Shown: positions 18,566-28,171 of the stretch, one piece after another
Position numbering within the stretch: position 1 is the stretch's first letter
Layout of the letters: the number at the start of each line of letters is the position of its first letter
Source of the DNA: Phocaeicola massiliensis B84634 = Timone 84634 = DSM 17679 = JCM 13223
Lineage (GTDB): Bacteria; Bacteroidota; Bacteroidia; Bacteroidales; Bacteroidaceae
NCBI RefSeq assembly: GCF_000382445.1
Contig: NZ_KB905472.1
Coordinates: 993,951 to 1,057,950, forward strand
Direction of reading: 5' to 3'
DNA length: 64,000 nucleotides
The notes under the pieces: model-generated
Databases searched by the model: none
What the model was told of the DNA's origin: nothing
Seen by the model: the letters and a program-made list of their open reading frames with translations, nothing else
Program-made: the position numbers and the translations under genes

Positions 18566-19735
18566 ATGTTTGATGACTTCTTCTTTCCGTATGAAAGGGC
18601 GAAATTATGGACAAGAGACATGGTAATCTTGTCTCTTTCAAACTTTTTTCTTTATATTTCGCTTTATATCATGTTGCCCGTACTTCCTTTGTGGATGGTG
18701 CAACATTGGTATTGCAGCTATGCGGAAGCAGGGGGAGCCGTTGCCGTCTTCGGATTGACAATGTTTCTGCCCGGTCCTTGTAACAGCTATATAATAGACA
18801 CCTTTAAACGAAAAAGTGTATGTGTGATTACTTTGGCTTTATTAGCCGGAGTAAGTTTATTATATCCCTATGTTGCCACCGTCGGATTAGTGGCTTTGTT
18901 GCGTATGGTGCAAGGAGCATTGTTTAGTGTGGTGACAATGACTACCGGAAGTACCTTGGTGATTGATGTTACAGCTTCACGCCGACGTACAGACGCTAAC
19001 GTTGCTTTTACTTGGTTTGGAAGATTCGGCATGGCATTGGGGCTGGCGTTGGGGGTTTATATATATCCTTATTGGAGTTTTACTTGTGTGGTCTATGTGT
19101 GTGCGGCATTTGGAATAGGTGCATTGCTACTGATTCCGCTGCTTCATATCCCTTTCCGTGCTCCTTTATGTCCTCCTCTTTTTTCTTTAGACCGTTTTTT
19201 ATTGCCTCGTACACTTCTTCCCGGAATAAATATGTTGTTGGTCTCTTTTATATTCGGAGTCATTATTGCACATATTTATAATGAAATATTCTATATTTGT
19301 ATTTTGATAGGCTTTGCCGTTTCACTACTTATTTCCAAATATGCGCTTTCACATACTTCGTGTCGTGCAGAGATGGAGTTCGGTCAAGCGGCTTTGGTTG
19401 CAGGAATATTGTTGATGGCATTTTCAAACAGTTTAATGAGTAGTTACATTGCGGCTCTTTTGTTGGGTATCGGCATTGGAATTACTGCATCTCGCTTTTT
19501 TGTGATAATGATAAGCCTGCCGTTACATTGTGAGAGAGGTACGGGGAATAATACTTATCAGTTGTTATGGGAAGTAGGCTTGTTGGGGGGCTTGTTTTTC
19601 GAGAATATATGGACAGGAAATTATCCCGACACGATATATTGGATATGTTTGGGCATCTGTGTGGTTTCATTAGTTCTTTATGAAACGGTGACACATAATT
19701 GGTATTATAAGAGAATGGAAGAAAAACAATTATAA
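18566..19735 (+). CDS. Major facilitator superfamily transporter
   Basis: Inner-membrane protein of 389 residues with about twelve hydrophobic helices. The loop between helices 2 and 3 resembles the MFS motif (DTFKRKSVCVITL), and RMVQGALFSVVTMTTGST fits helix 4. It starts 14 bases after panB and ends 17 bases before ettA, so the three genes are probably co-transcribed. Position suggests metabolite export or uptake, but the substrate cannot be read from sequence. Confidence 0.85.
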   Translation: MFDDFFFPYERAKLWTRDMVILSLSNFFLYISLYIMLPVLPLWMVQHWYCSYAEAGGAVAVFGLTMFLPGPCNSYIIDTFKRKSVCVITLALLAGVSLLYPYVATVGLVALLRMVQGALFSVVTMTTGSTLVIDVTASRRRTDANVAFTWFGRFGMALGLALGVYIYPYWSFTCVVYVCAAFGIGALLLIPLLHIPFRAPLCPPLFSLDRFLLPRTLLPGINMLLVSFIFGVIIAHIYNEIFYICILIGFAVSLLISKYALSHTSCRAEMEFGQAALVAGILLMAFSNSLMSSYIAALLLGIGIGITASRFFVIMISLPLHCERGTGNNTYQLLWEVGLLGGLFFENIWTGNYPDTIYWICLGICVVSLVLYETVTHNWYYKRMEEKQL

Positions 19736-19752
19736 AAATTAAGATATAAGAT

Positions 19753-21441
19753 ATGGCAGACGACAAGAAAATCATCTTTTCGATGGTAGGCGTGAGTAAA
19801 GCTTTCCAGGCGAATAAACAGGTATTAAAAGACATCTACCTATCCTTTTTTTATGGTGCCAAGATTGGTATTATCGGTTTGAACGGTTCAGGTAAGTCTA
19901 CATTACTTAAGATTATAGCCGGTTTAGAGAAGAGCTATCAAGGTGAAGTAGTCTTTTCTCCGGGCTATTCAGTAGGTTATCTGGCGCAGGAACCGCATTT
20001 GGATAATGATAAGACAGTAAAAGAAGTTGTAATGGAAGGCGTACAGAATGTAGTTGATACGCTTGCCGAATATGAAGAAATAAACAATAAGTTCGGTCTT
20101 CCCGAGTACTACGAAGACCCGGAGAAAATGGATGCACTTTTTGCTCGTCAAGCAGAATTGCAAGATATTATCGATTCGACGGATGCATGGAACTTAGACA
20201 GTAAACTGGAACGTGCGATGGACGCTTTGCGTTGTCCACCTGAAGACCAGCTTGTGAAGAATCTTTCGGGAGGTGAACGTCGTCGTGTGGCATTGTGCCG
20301 TTTATTGTTGCAAAAGCCGGATATTTTATTGTTGGATGAGCCGACTAACCATTTGGATGCCGAGAGTATCGATTGGTTGGAACAGCATTTGCAACAATAC
20401 GAAGGAACTGTTATCTGTATTACTCACGACCGTTATTTCCTTGACCATGTGGCCGGGTGGATTCTTGAACTCGACCGTGGTGAAGGTATTCCTTGGAAGG
20501 GTAATTATTCCAGTTGGTTGGAGCAGAAGACCAAGCGTATGGAGATGGAAGAGAAGACGGCCAGCAAACGTCGTAAAACCTTGGAACGCGAGTTGGAATG
20601 GGTACGTATGGCACCGAAGGCTCGTCAAGCGAAAGGTAAAGCTCGTTTAAATTCGTATGATAAATTATTGAATGAAGATCAGAAAGAAAAAGAAGAAAAA
20701 CTGGAGATCTTTATTCCGAATGGTCCTCGTTTGGGAAATAAAGTAATTGAAGCCAAAGGAGTTGCAAAGGCGTATGGTGATAAACTATTGTTTGACAATC
20801 TAAACTTTATGTTACCTCCTAATGGTATTGTGGGAGTGATTGGACCGAATGGTGCCGGTAAAACTACTTTGTTCCGTTTGATAATGGGACTGGAGACGGT
20901 AGATAAAGGTACTTTTGAAGTGGGTGAAACAGTGAAGCTGGCTTATGTGGATCAGCAACATAAAGATATTGACGCTAATAAAACAGTGTATCAGGTAATC
21001 AGTGGAGGTAATGAACTTATCCGAATGGGAGGGCGTGATATTAATGCACGTGCGTATCTGAGCCGTTTCAATTTTTCGGGAGCCGACCAGGAGAAACTTT
21101 GTGGAATGCTTTCGGGTGGTGAACGAAATCGTTTACATTTGGCTATGGCATTGAAAGAAGAAGGCAATGTGTTGTTGCTTGACGAGCCTACCAATGATAT
21201 CGACGTAAATACTCTTCGTGCATTGGAAGAGGGTTTGGACGATTTTGCCGGATGTGCTGTAGTTATCAGCCATGACCGTTGGTTCCTGGATCGTATCTGC
21301 ACTCATATCCTTGCCTTTGAAGGAAACAGTGAGGTATTCTTCTTTGAGGGCTCTTATTCTGAATATGAAGAAAATAAGATGAAGCGTTTAGGTAATGAAG
21401 AGCCTAAGCGGGTTCGTTATCGCAAATTGATGGAAGATTGA
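19753..21441 (+). CDS. ettA: ABC-F translation factor EttA
   Basis: Energy-dependent translational throttle: binds the ribosomal E site and links early elongation to the ATP/ADP ratio. The 562 residues hold two ABC domains without membrane segments: Walker A GLNGSGKST at 42-50 and GPNGAGKTT at 364-372, signature LSGGE at 171-175, and Walker B ILLLDEPTNH at 191-200. The linker (about 260-310) has the P-site tRNA-interaction motif (ELEWVRMAPKARQAKGKARL) at 280-299, typical of EttA rather than Uup or resistance ABC-F proteins. A strong terminator follows at 21468-21505. Confidence 0.95.
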   Translation: MADDKKIIFSMVGVSKAFQANKQVLKDIYLSFFYGAKIGIIGLNGSGKSTLLKIIAGLEKSYQGEVVFSPGYSVGYLAQEPHLDNDKTVKEVVMEGVQNVVDTLAEYEEINNKFGLPEYYEDPEKMDALFARQAELQDIIDSTDAWNLDSKLERAMDALRCPPEDQLVKNLSGGERRRVALCRLLLQKPDILLLDEPTNHLDAESIDWLEQHLQQYEGTVICITHDRYFLDHVAGWILELDRGEGIPWKGNYSSWLEQKTKRMEMEEKTASKRRKTLERELEWVRMAPKARQAKGKARLNSYDKLLNEDQKEKEEKLEIFIPNGPRLGNKVIEAKGVAKAYGDKLLFDNLNFMLPPNGIVGVIGPNGAGKTTLFRLIMGLETVDKGTFEVGETVKLAYVDQQHKDIDANKTVYQVISGGNELIRMGGRDINARAYLSRFNFSGADQEKLCGMLSGGERNRLHLAMALKEEGNVLLLDEPTNDIDVNTLRALEEGLDDFAGCAVVISHDRWFLDRICTHILAFEGNSEVFFFEGSYSEYEENKMKRLGNEEPKRVRYRKLMED

Positions 21442-21467
21442 TTGATAATTTGATGTTTTATGTTATA

Positions 21468-21505
21468 TCCCCCTTAAGAGATTCTATCCCTTAAGGGGGA
21501 TTTTT
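21468..21505 (+). terminator. Intrinsic terminator after ettA
   Basis: Perfect 11-base arms TCCCCCTTAAG / CTTAAGGGGGA followed by five Ts. It closes the panB-MFS-ettA unit. From here to the TonB-receptor promoter (21701) the DNA is A/T-rich with no gene seen. Confidence 0.85.
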
Positions 21506-21700
21506 ATTAATAAAGGTTCGGTGGAAGATAGTAAACTGTGCGAATGGAAGTTTTGTTTTTGGACTTGGATTACTATGCATTAAAAGGGAAAATATTGTAG
21601 AATTTAGAAAATGTAATATAATCTTAATAATCTTCGGAAAAATACCTGTCGCTTCTTTAATTATTGCAATATTAATGCAATTAATATGAATATAATTCCT

Positions 21701-21708
21701 ATCTTTGT
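21701..21708 (+). promoter_or_regulatory. TATCTTTG promoter of the TonB-receptor locus
   Basis: TAnnTTTG match about 53 bases upstream of the ATG at 21761. No binding site for a known regulator was recognised. Confidence 0.6.
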
Positions 21709-21760
21709 TGTCTATTTAGTGTTTCTAACTAACTATTAACTATTAATCAAAAACAAAATT

Positions 21761-24490
21761 ATGAGAAATCATCTAAAGCATTTCCTTATGTTGGCAGTCT
21801 TTACACTATGTTTTGCTGCTACAGCTGGTGCGCAGGCAACAGTAAAAGGGACAGTGGTAGATGCCGATAGCAATGAGCCATTGATTGGCGCAACTGTTAC
21901 GGTAGGCGGTACTAGTTTAGGTACTGTTACAGACTATGAAGGTAATTTCACATTGAAAGTTACTTCAGCTAAAGCAACAATTGAAATTAAGTATTTAGGT
22001 TACTTGGATAAGTCTATTAAACTGACTCAGCAAGGTGAGGTAAATTGGGGAGTAGTCAAAATGAATTTGGATACCCATACATTGGGGGATGTGGTAGTAA
22101 CCTCATCTATTGCTGTAGCTCGTAAAACTCCGGTAGCAGTATCTACTGTGGCTCCGGAATTTATTGAGGAAAAACTTGGAACTATGGAATTTCCTGAAAT
22201 TCTAAAATCAACTCCGGGAGTTTATGCTACTAAACAAGGTGGAGGTTATGGAGATTCGGATATTAATTTGCGTGGTTTTAAAACCGAAAATATTGCGGTA
22301 ATGGTAAATGGCGTTCCTGTAAACGATATGGAATGGGGTGGTGTTTATTTTAGCAATTGGGCAGGTTTGAGCGATGTTACTCGTAGCACACAGGTACAGC
22401 GTGGATTGGGTGCTTCTAAAGTATCAGTTCCTTCTGTCGGTGGCTCCTTAAATATTGTAACTCGTTCTACAGATGCTCAGAAAGGCGGTTCTATTTCTTA
22501 CGGTATGGGTAATGATGGCATGAATAGTATTTTGTTCTCTGTTTCTACCGGTTTGATGAAAGGAGGATGGGCTGTCAGTTTATTAGGCGGCAAGAAATGG
22601 GGTGACGGTTATATTCAGGGTACAGATTTTGAAGGTTATAATTATTTTCTTAATGTCTCTAAAAAGTTAAATGATGCTCATCAATTGTCTTTTACTGCCT
22701 TTGGTGCTCCTCAAAGTCATTATCAACGTAGTAGTAGTTATGATGGCTTAACCATTCAAGGTTGGCAGGAAGTAAAGAAATATATGAAAGGTAAAAGTGC
22801 ATACCGTTATAATCCGTCTTATGGTTTTGGAAAAAACGGTGAGCGTAAATCTTCCAACTATAATGAGTATCACAAACCTCAGATTTCATTGAATCACCAA
22901 TGGCAAATAGATGATAAATCTACTTTGAGTACTGTTGCTTATGTTTCTATTGGCCGTGGTAATGGTTATAACGGACAAGGTAATTCGGAATTTGGTTACT
23001 CTTATACAGACTGGCGTGGCGCTTCTTATGGTAAGTTGACAACAAAATTCCGTAATGCAGATGGTACTTTTGCCTATGATAAGATCCAAGAAATCAATGA
23101 GCAAAGTGAAAATGGTTCTATGTTGGCCATGTCGAAATCTAAAAACTATCACAACTGGTATGGTTTGTTGTCGACTTTCACTACTAAATTGGGAGAAAAT
23201 ATTGATTTTTATGGAGGACTAGATTTCCGTTATTATAAAGGTACTCATACAAATGAATTGAGCGATCTTTATGGCGGTGAATATTATGTGGATTATGATT
23301 CGCGTAAGAATGTGAAGGCTGTCAATAATGCAGCGGCTGCAGATCCTAATTGGAAATATGAAAAATTGACTGTCGGTGATGTGGTTTATCGTGATTATGA
23401 CGGATATGTTATGCAGGAAGGAGTTTTTGCACAAGCAGAATATAATAAAGATAAGTTAAGTGCTTTCTTGGCAGGTTCTGTCTCCAATACCGGTTATTGG
23501 CGTTATGACCGTCTCTATTACGACAAACAGCATGCTGAATCAGAAACAGTAAACTTTATTGGATGGACAGCTAAAGGTGGTGCAAACTTTAATATTAGTG
23601 ATCATCATAACGTCTTTGCTAACATTGGTTATATCAGTCGTGCTCCATTTTTCTCTTATGGTGCTTTCTTGTCGGCAGCTGTAAGTAATGCAACCAATCC
23701 TAATGCTGTGAATGAAAAAGTATTCTCTGCAGAATTAGGTTATGGATATCGTTCTTCTTGGTTGAATGTTAATCTGAATGCTTATTATACCCGTTGGATG
23801 GATAAGACTATGACAAAGGGTGGTGATATTTTGGATGAAAATAGTAATCCGGTAGACCGTTATAGCATTAATATGCAAGGTGTTGACGCGCGTCATATGG
23901 GTGTAGAACTAGACTTTGTTGCAGAACCGACTCGTTGGTTGACTATTAACGGTATGCTTTCTGTTGGTGATTGGCAGTGGGATAGTAATGCTACCGGATA
24001 TTATTACAATGGACAAGGACAACCTTTGGCAGATTTGAAAGGTACCATAGCTTCTGATATTTATGCTCCGGATCATGCTAAATCTGAAGTTCAGTTGAAG
24101 GGTGTAAAAGTAGGTGACTCTGCACAGTTGACAGGTGCATTGGGTGCTACTGTGAAATTCCTTGATGGTTTTCGGGCTGGATTGGACTATAATTTCTATG
24201 CAAATAACTATGCAGACTTCGCCTTGAACGGAAGCAGTTTGGTTGTTGGTGGTGTGAAGACATTTAAAGATCCTTGGAAGATTCCTTCTGGAGGTCAGTT
24301 TGATTTTAATGCAAGCTATCGTTTCAAAATTGGTAGTTGCAAAGCCACCTTGTATGGTAACATTAATAACGTGTTCAACCAAGAATATATTGTAAATGCA
24401 ACAGATGCCGATGGTACATGGCAGAACGCTTATGGTGTATTCTATGCTTTTGGACGTACATATTCATTGCGATTGAAGATTAATTTCTAA
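21761..24490 (+). CDS. TonB-dependent outer-membrane receptor with carboxypeptidase-regulatory-like domain
   Basis: Outer-membrane active transporter of 909 residues. A signal peptide ends near GAQA (26). A carboxypeptidase-regulatory-like beta-sandwich (about 27-105: GTVVDADSNEPLIGATVTV) is followed by the plug (about 118-235, with STPGVYATKQGGGYGDSDIN) and a 22-strand barrel ending in a terminal aromatic (LKINF). It is shorter than typical SusC proteins of about 1000 residues and lacks an obvious SusC signature. The next gene starts 16 bases downstream. Together with the lipoprotein and the nuclease it makes a likely uptake locus; substrate unknown, nucleic-acid products inferred. Confidence 0.92.
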   Translation: MRNHLKHFLMLAVFTLCFAATAGAQATVKGTVVDADSNEPLIGATVTVGGTSLGTVTDYEGNFTLKVTSAKATIEIKYLGYLDKSIKLTQQGEVNWGVVKMNLDTHTLGDVVVTSSIAVARKTPVAVSTVAPEFIEEKLGTMEFPEILKSTPGVYATKQGGGYGDSDINLRGFKTENIAVMVNGVPVNDMEWGGVYFSNWAGLSDVTRSTQVQRGLGASKVSVPSVGGSLNIVTRSTDAQKGGSISYGMGNDGMNSILFSVSTGLMKGGWAVSLLGGKKWGDGYIQGTDFEGYNYFLNVSKKLNDAHQLSFTAFGAPQSHYQRSSSYDGLTIQGWQEVKKYMKGKSAYRYNPSYGFGKNGERKSSNYNEYHKPQISLNHQWQIDDKSTLSTVAYVSIGRGNGYNGQGNSEFGYSYTDWRGASYGKLTTKFRNADGTFAYDKIQEINEQSENGSMLAMSKSKNYHNWYGLLSTFTTKLGENIDFYGGLDFRYYKGTHTNELSDLYGGEYYVDYDSRKNVKAVNNAAAADPNWKYEKLTVGDVVYRDYDGYVMQEGVFAQAEYNKDKLSAFLAGSVSNTGYWRYDRLYYDKQHAESETVNFIGWTAKGGANFNISDHHNVFANIGYISRAPFFSYGAFLSAAVSNATNPNAVNEKVFSAELGYGYRSSWLNVNLNAYYTRWMDKTMTKGGDILDENSNPVDRYSINMQGVDARHMGVELDFVAEPTRWLTINGMLSVGDWQWDSNATGYYYNGQGQPLADLKGTIASDIYAPDHAKSEVQLKGVKVGDSAQLTGALGATVKFLDGFRAGLDYNFYANNYADFALNGSSLVVGGVKTFKDPWKIPSGGQFDFNASYRFKIGSCKATLYGNINNVFNQEYIVNATDADGTWQNAYGVFYAFGRTYSLRLKINF

Positions 24491-24506
24491 TTCTAAAAGC
24501 GATAAA

Positions 24507-26393
24507 ATGATGAAAAAATATACATTATTATATAGTGCAGTTGTAGCCTTGGCTCTTGTGAGTTGTGACTATAATGAGGATAATTTTGATGGCTTTGAAG
24601 ATTTTGGTAAGCCGACTGATATAAAGAAGGGGAATATAACATTCACAGATTGGGCTTCTTTGAAAGGTAATCCAAAAACTAATCAGTATTTTTCTGCAGC
24701 GGATGAAGCGCAGGATTATTTGCCGAATTGGTTGGCCGGACAGTATCCTTCTGCCGATGAAGGCTCCAGTTTTAAAATCACATTTGATTATAAAGAGGAA
24801 AAATCGGAGAAACATGATAAATACTATAATATCGATTATTATAAATTGAAGGATGATGATTATAAGATTATTCATGGAAAGGGATATTATGGTGCATATC
24901 TTAATAAGTCTACAACTTCAAAGTTATATAAGGTTTTAAATGAGGTCTTTCCAGATGCCAAAGAGGGAAGTCATGTGTTTGCAGAATATAATTATAACGC
25001 TGACGCTATACCCCAAAAGATGGATGACCCTGTATTTTCATATGACTTCGAATCATTGGAAACAGGTGATGTGACTTCTATTAAAGATTGGTATATTAGT
25101 GCGACCGGAGGAGCTAAATGGTCGTTGAAAAGTTATAATGATAATCAGTATATCAGCTATTCTGCCAATGGAAAGGGAGCATGTGAAGCATGGCTGGTCA
25201 CTCCTTCTGTTGAAATTGAAGATGAAAATAATAAATTTGCTTTTGAAGTTTGTGTGGGTTATTGGAATGCAGATTGTTTGTCAGTTCTTATTTCGACTGA
25301 TTTTGACGGGAAAGATGTGTCAAAGGCTAAATGGACCGATATAACATCATCATTTGATATTCCTCAAGAACCATCGAAAGGATATGGTACATTGGCTTTG
25401 GCGGGGACTTTTAACTTGACAGATTATGTCGGAAAAAATGTTAATATAGCATTTAAATATGTAGGTAATGGGGATGATGAGAAATCAACTACTTACCAAC
25501 TTGATAATATTACCATAGGAAATGATATTCCGGTTTTGGTTAAGTCCGAACCTCAATATGCTTTCTATGAAAAGTCAGCAAAGGGTTGGAATGTGGTAAA
25601 TGATGAAGATGTATTTGTATTGACTCCCGATGATTATACAGCAATGGGTGAACCGGGTAAGAACTTTAATTTTAGCTCTAGCGTTTTGGCTGAGGACTAT
25701 TTGCCTGCGTATTTGGCTAAGAAGGTGGCTTATCCTTTGAATGATGCTGAAAAGATTATTGTGTATAAGTACTATAGTGGTTCTGTTAAGGCTTATAGTG
25801 ATTCGTATATTTATTCTACTGCAAATGCCCGTTGGGGAAAGAATACTTATATGACAACTAAAACTGAACAATATGTAAAAACGAGTGGTAAATGGAACTA
25901 TGATCCTAGCGTTGTGGTCAATCTGCCGAATGGTAAAGATCAAGCTGATATATCTGTATATTATCAGGCTATAGTAGATTGGGTGTGGGAAAATATCGAT
26001 CAGAAAGAACTTGGCATTTCTAAGAAAGGTGATGGATATACCACAACTTATGCTTCTCCTACAGGAAGTGAGTATTATTTTGGAGCTACTGCATATCAAA
26101 ATAATATTGATTTACGTCCGGCTAAATTCCGTGAACAGTATGCTAAAGGTTATGAAGGAATGGATGATGCCAAGATTACAGAAACTGTAATGGCACGTTT
26201 GCCTAAAGCATTTATTCCGGCATTGGAAAAAAATCATGCTGATGCTGTTCCTGTAGAAGGTATTGATGTTACCTATACTGTAAACTTTGTAATTTATGAT
26301 GGCAGCTCTAATGTTAATTGGACAGCTGTTTATAAAGTGGTTGGTAATGGTAAGTTTGAATATGTAGAAGATTCAATGAAAAAGGTTGAATGA
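24507..26393 (+). CDS. Surface lipoprotein partner of the TonB receptor
   Basis: 628 residues with a lipoprotein signal: hydrophobic 6-18 and Cys20 in ALVSC, followed by Asp-rich residues that in Bacteroides favour surface export. The central part (about 175-340: EDENNKFAFEVCVGYWNADC, TYQLDNITIGN) looks like a jelly-roll carbohydrate-binding or choice-of-anchor J-type domain. The flanking parts contain two similar segments (DYLPNWLAGQYPSADE near 71 and EDYLPAYLAKKVAYP near 397), an internal repeat. No SusD-like TPR pattern. It starts 16 bases after the receptor, so ligand capture for it is likely. Confidence 0.82.
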   Translation: MMKKYTLLYSAVVALALVSCDYNEDNFDGFEDFGKPTDIKKGNITFTDWASLKGNPKTNQYFSAADEAQDYLPNWLAGQYPSADEGSSFKITFDYKEEKSEKHDKYYNIDYYKLKDDDYKIIHGKGYYGAYLNKSTTSKLYKVLNEVFPDAKEGSHVFAEYNYNADAIPQKMDDPVFSYDFESLETGDVTSIKDWYISATGGAKWSLKSYNDNQYISYSANGKGACEAWLVTPSVEIEDENNKFAFEVCVGYWNADCLSVLISTDFDGKDVSKAKWTDITSSFDIPQEPSKGYGTLALAGTFNLTDYVGKNVNIAFKYVGNGDDEKSTTYQLDNITIGNDIPVLVKSEPQYAFYEKSAKGWNVVNDEDVFVLTPDDYTAMGEPGKNFNFSSSVLAEDYLPAYLAKKVAYPLNDAEKIIVYKYYSGSVKAYSDSYIYSTANARWGKNTYMTTKTEQYVKTSGKWNYDPSVVVNLPNGKDQADISVYYQAIVDWVWENIDQKELGISKKGDGYTTTYASPTGSEYYFGATAYQNNIDLRPAKFREQYAKGYEGMDDAKITETVMARLPKAFIPALEKNHADAVPVEGIDVTYTVNFVIYDGSSNVNWTAVYKVVGNGKFEYVEDSMKKVE

Positions 26394-26415
26394 TAGAAAA
26401 TTGAATTGATTAAAT

Positions 26416-26452
26416 AGAGGGTGTATACTGAATGGTATACATCCTCTGTTTT
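26416..26452 (+). terminator. Intrinsic terminator or attenuator inside the TonB locus
   Basis: AGAGGGTGTATAC pairs with GTATACATCCTCT (one G-U) around a 6-base loop, followed by GTTTTTATTT. It lies between the lipoprotein and nuclease genes and would lower or uncouple nuclease expression. Confidence 0.75.
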
Positions 26453-26470
26453 TATTTAAAGAAAGTTTAT

Positions 26471-27862
26471 ATGAATAGCTTGAATATTAGAAATATCATG
26501 TGGATTGCAGGATTACTCTTTGTAGGGGCTTGCAGTGGTGGAAAAGATCCTTTGGAATCAGATTCCGATTCCGTAGTAAAAACTTATATCTTTCCCGATG
26601 ATTTTACGAATGATTTGGTAGGAAAGGAAGTAACGCTAAAAAATGCAATGTTTGTCTCCTCTACCTATAAAGGGTCGGCAACAGGCAATATCACTCTTTC
26701 TTCTCAAGTCTTACGTACTCCAACTGATAAAGTAATGCCGGGTACTTCGGATTATAAAAAAGCTTTGGAAGAGAATATGAGAAATAAGTTGGTGCTGATT
26801 CCGGGTGAGATTGTATTGACAGATGAGGATCATACATTGCGCGTGGGAACTAGGATGGAGAATTTAAAAGGAAAGGTATCTGTTTCGGGAGATAACTATG
26901 CTTTGACTATCACTGATCGACCGGTAATTAAAGAGAATAGACGTCCCCAAGTTCCTGAGGTGGGAAAATATAATATGAAAGTAGCCAGTATGAATCTTGA
27001 ATATTATATGGCAAGCCCTTCTATGTGGGGACATAGTAATGGAGCCAAGGATGAGGCCGCTTTTCAGAGGCAACGGAAGAAAGTTTTGGCAGCGATGAAA
27101 GAAATAGATGCTGACGTGTATGCTATTTGTGAAATCGAAGAAGGAGATTATTCGGTCAATGAATTGGTACAGGCACTGAATGAGGAATATGGTGTGACCG
27201 GTAAATATAAAGGCATAGACAGTGGAGATAAGAAAATAACAAGTTATACAAAGAATGCTTTTATTTATGATACAGAAAGAGTTTCTCCTTATATGGATTT
27301 TAAAACTTATGAAGGCACATATCTGGTTCTTCGTCATGTGGCACAATGCTTTGAGTTGAAAGAAAACGGCAGCAGAGTAATTTTGACTATGAACCATTTT
27401 AAATCAAAATCGGGCAATAATGCTACCGGAGGTGATAAAGATCAGCAGGATGGCCAGTCTCAGTTCAATTCGCGAAGGGTGCAAGAGGCTAAGGATTGCC
27501 TGCTTACGTACGAAAATCTGAAAAAATATTATGGTGATACTGACGTGTTGGTATTAGGAGACCTGAACAGTTATTCTAATGAGGATCCGGTACGTATATT
27601 TACGGAGGCTGGCTATACTAATGAATTGCAAAAGTATACTCCTGACAGTTGGAGTTATGTTTATCAGGGTGAGGTAGGTTACTTGGATCATTCTCTTAGC
27701 TCTTCCACATTGACCGGGCAGGTGACCGGGGCGGCACCTTGGGACATAAATGCTAGTGAACCGGCCTATTTTGAGTATCAATATACTTCCTTTTTCCAGC
27801 CCAATCCTTATCGTTATTCAGACCATAATCCTATTATTACGGGACTAAAATTAACAGATTAA
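26471..27862 (+). CDS. Secreted endonuclease/exonuclease/phosphatase-family lipoprotein
   Basis: 463-residue lipoprotein (Cys21 in LFVGAC) with an N-terminal beta-rich domain (about 30-155, OB-fold-like as in extracellular nucleases) and a C-terminal EEP domain. Catalytic landmarks are MNLEYY (metal Glu), CEIEEGD, NHFKSKSG, LGDLNSYSNEDP and the final SDHNPIITGL (Asp-His pair). The start at 26471 is chosen because it gives a proper lipobox; an ORF start 39 bases upstream lies in the terminator loop. A phosphodiester-cleaving role on DNA, RNA or another phosphate ester outside the cell is inferred from the fold and from the receptor and lipoprotein genes upstream. Confidence 0.85.
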   Translation: MNSLNIRNIMWIAGLLFVGACSGGKDPLESDSDSVVKTYIFPDDFTNDLVGKEVTLKNAMFVSSTYKGSATGNITLSSQVLRTPTDKVMPGTSDYKKALEENMRNKLVLIPGEIVLTDEDHTLRVGTRMENLKGKVSVSGDNYALTITDRPVIKENRRPQVPEVGKYNMKVASMNLEYYMASPSMWGHSNGAKDEAAFQRQRKKVLAAMKEIDADVYAICEIEEGDYSVNELVQALNEEYGVTGKYKGIDSGDKKITSYTKNAFIYDTERVSPYMDFKTYEGTYLVLRHVAQCFELKENGSRVILTMNHFKSKSGNNATGGDKDQQDGQSQFNSRRVQEAKDCLLTYENLKKYYGDTDVLVLGDLNSYSNEDPVRIFTEAGYTNELQKYTPDSWSYVYQGEVGYLDHSLSSSTLTGQVTGAAPWDINASEPAYFEYQYTSFFQPNPYRYSDHNPIITGLKLTD

Positions 27863-27994
27863 ATAGATTGTTTTAGAGTCTTAGAAAATTAGCATAAAGA
27901 AATTCTAAAAAGCTTTTGTATAGTATTACATGAATGACTATGTGTTTTTTGGGGAGAAGATGAAATTATGTCGGTGAGAGGAATCCCGTCCGTC

Positions 27995-28069
27995 AGGAAA
28001 GTTGGTACGATTTCCTTTCACACATAACGGCTATCGAAACCTCCTATTCATGGGAGTTCTGTGTGAAAG
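27995..28069. other. Structured intergenic segment, possible RNA or terminator
   Basis: The 309-base gap between the nuclease and rpsP genes contains nested inverted repeats: perfect 10-base arms CTTTCACACA (28015-28024) / TGTGTGAAAG (28060-28069) enclosing CTCC...GGAG, plus an alternative overlapping pair AGGAAA / TTTCCT (27995-28016). The two foldings exclude each other. There is no ORF and no clear promoter. Confidence 0.4.
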
Positions 28070-28114
28070 CTATCTTTCTTGTAGTTTGAACTGAGCCATA
28101 AATGGACTTGTATA

Positions 28115-28146
28115 TAAAAAAACTCCCCCGATTTTTCGGAGGAGTT
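28115..28146 (-). terminator. Intrinsic terminator of rpsP
   Basis: On the minus strand AACTCCTCCGA pairs with TCGGGGGAGTT (one G-U) and is followed by a run of Ts, 26 bases after the rpsP stop. Confidence 0.85.
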
Positions 28147-28171
28147 AACTCTTTTGAAGTAAAGGTGTGAA

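Noticed and set aside
21761..26393. SusC/SusD pair of a polysaccharide-utilisation locus
   Set aside because: The receptor is short for SusC and the lipoprotein lacks SusD-like helical repeats; no glycosidase or hybrid sensor gene is adjacent.
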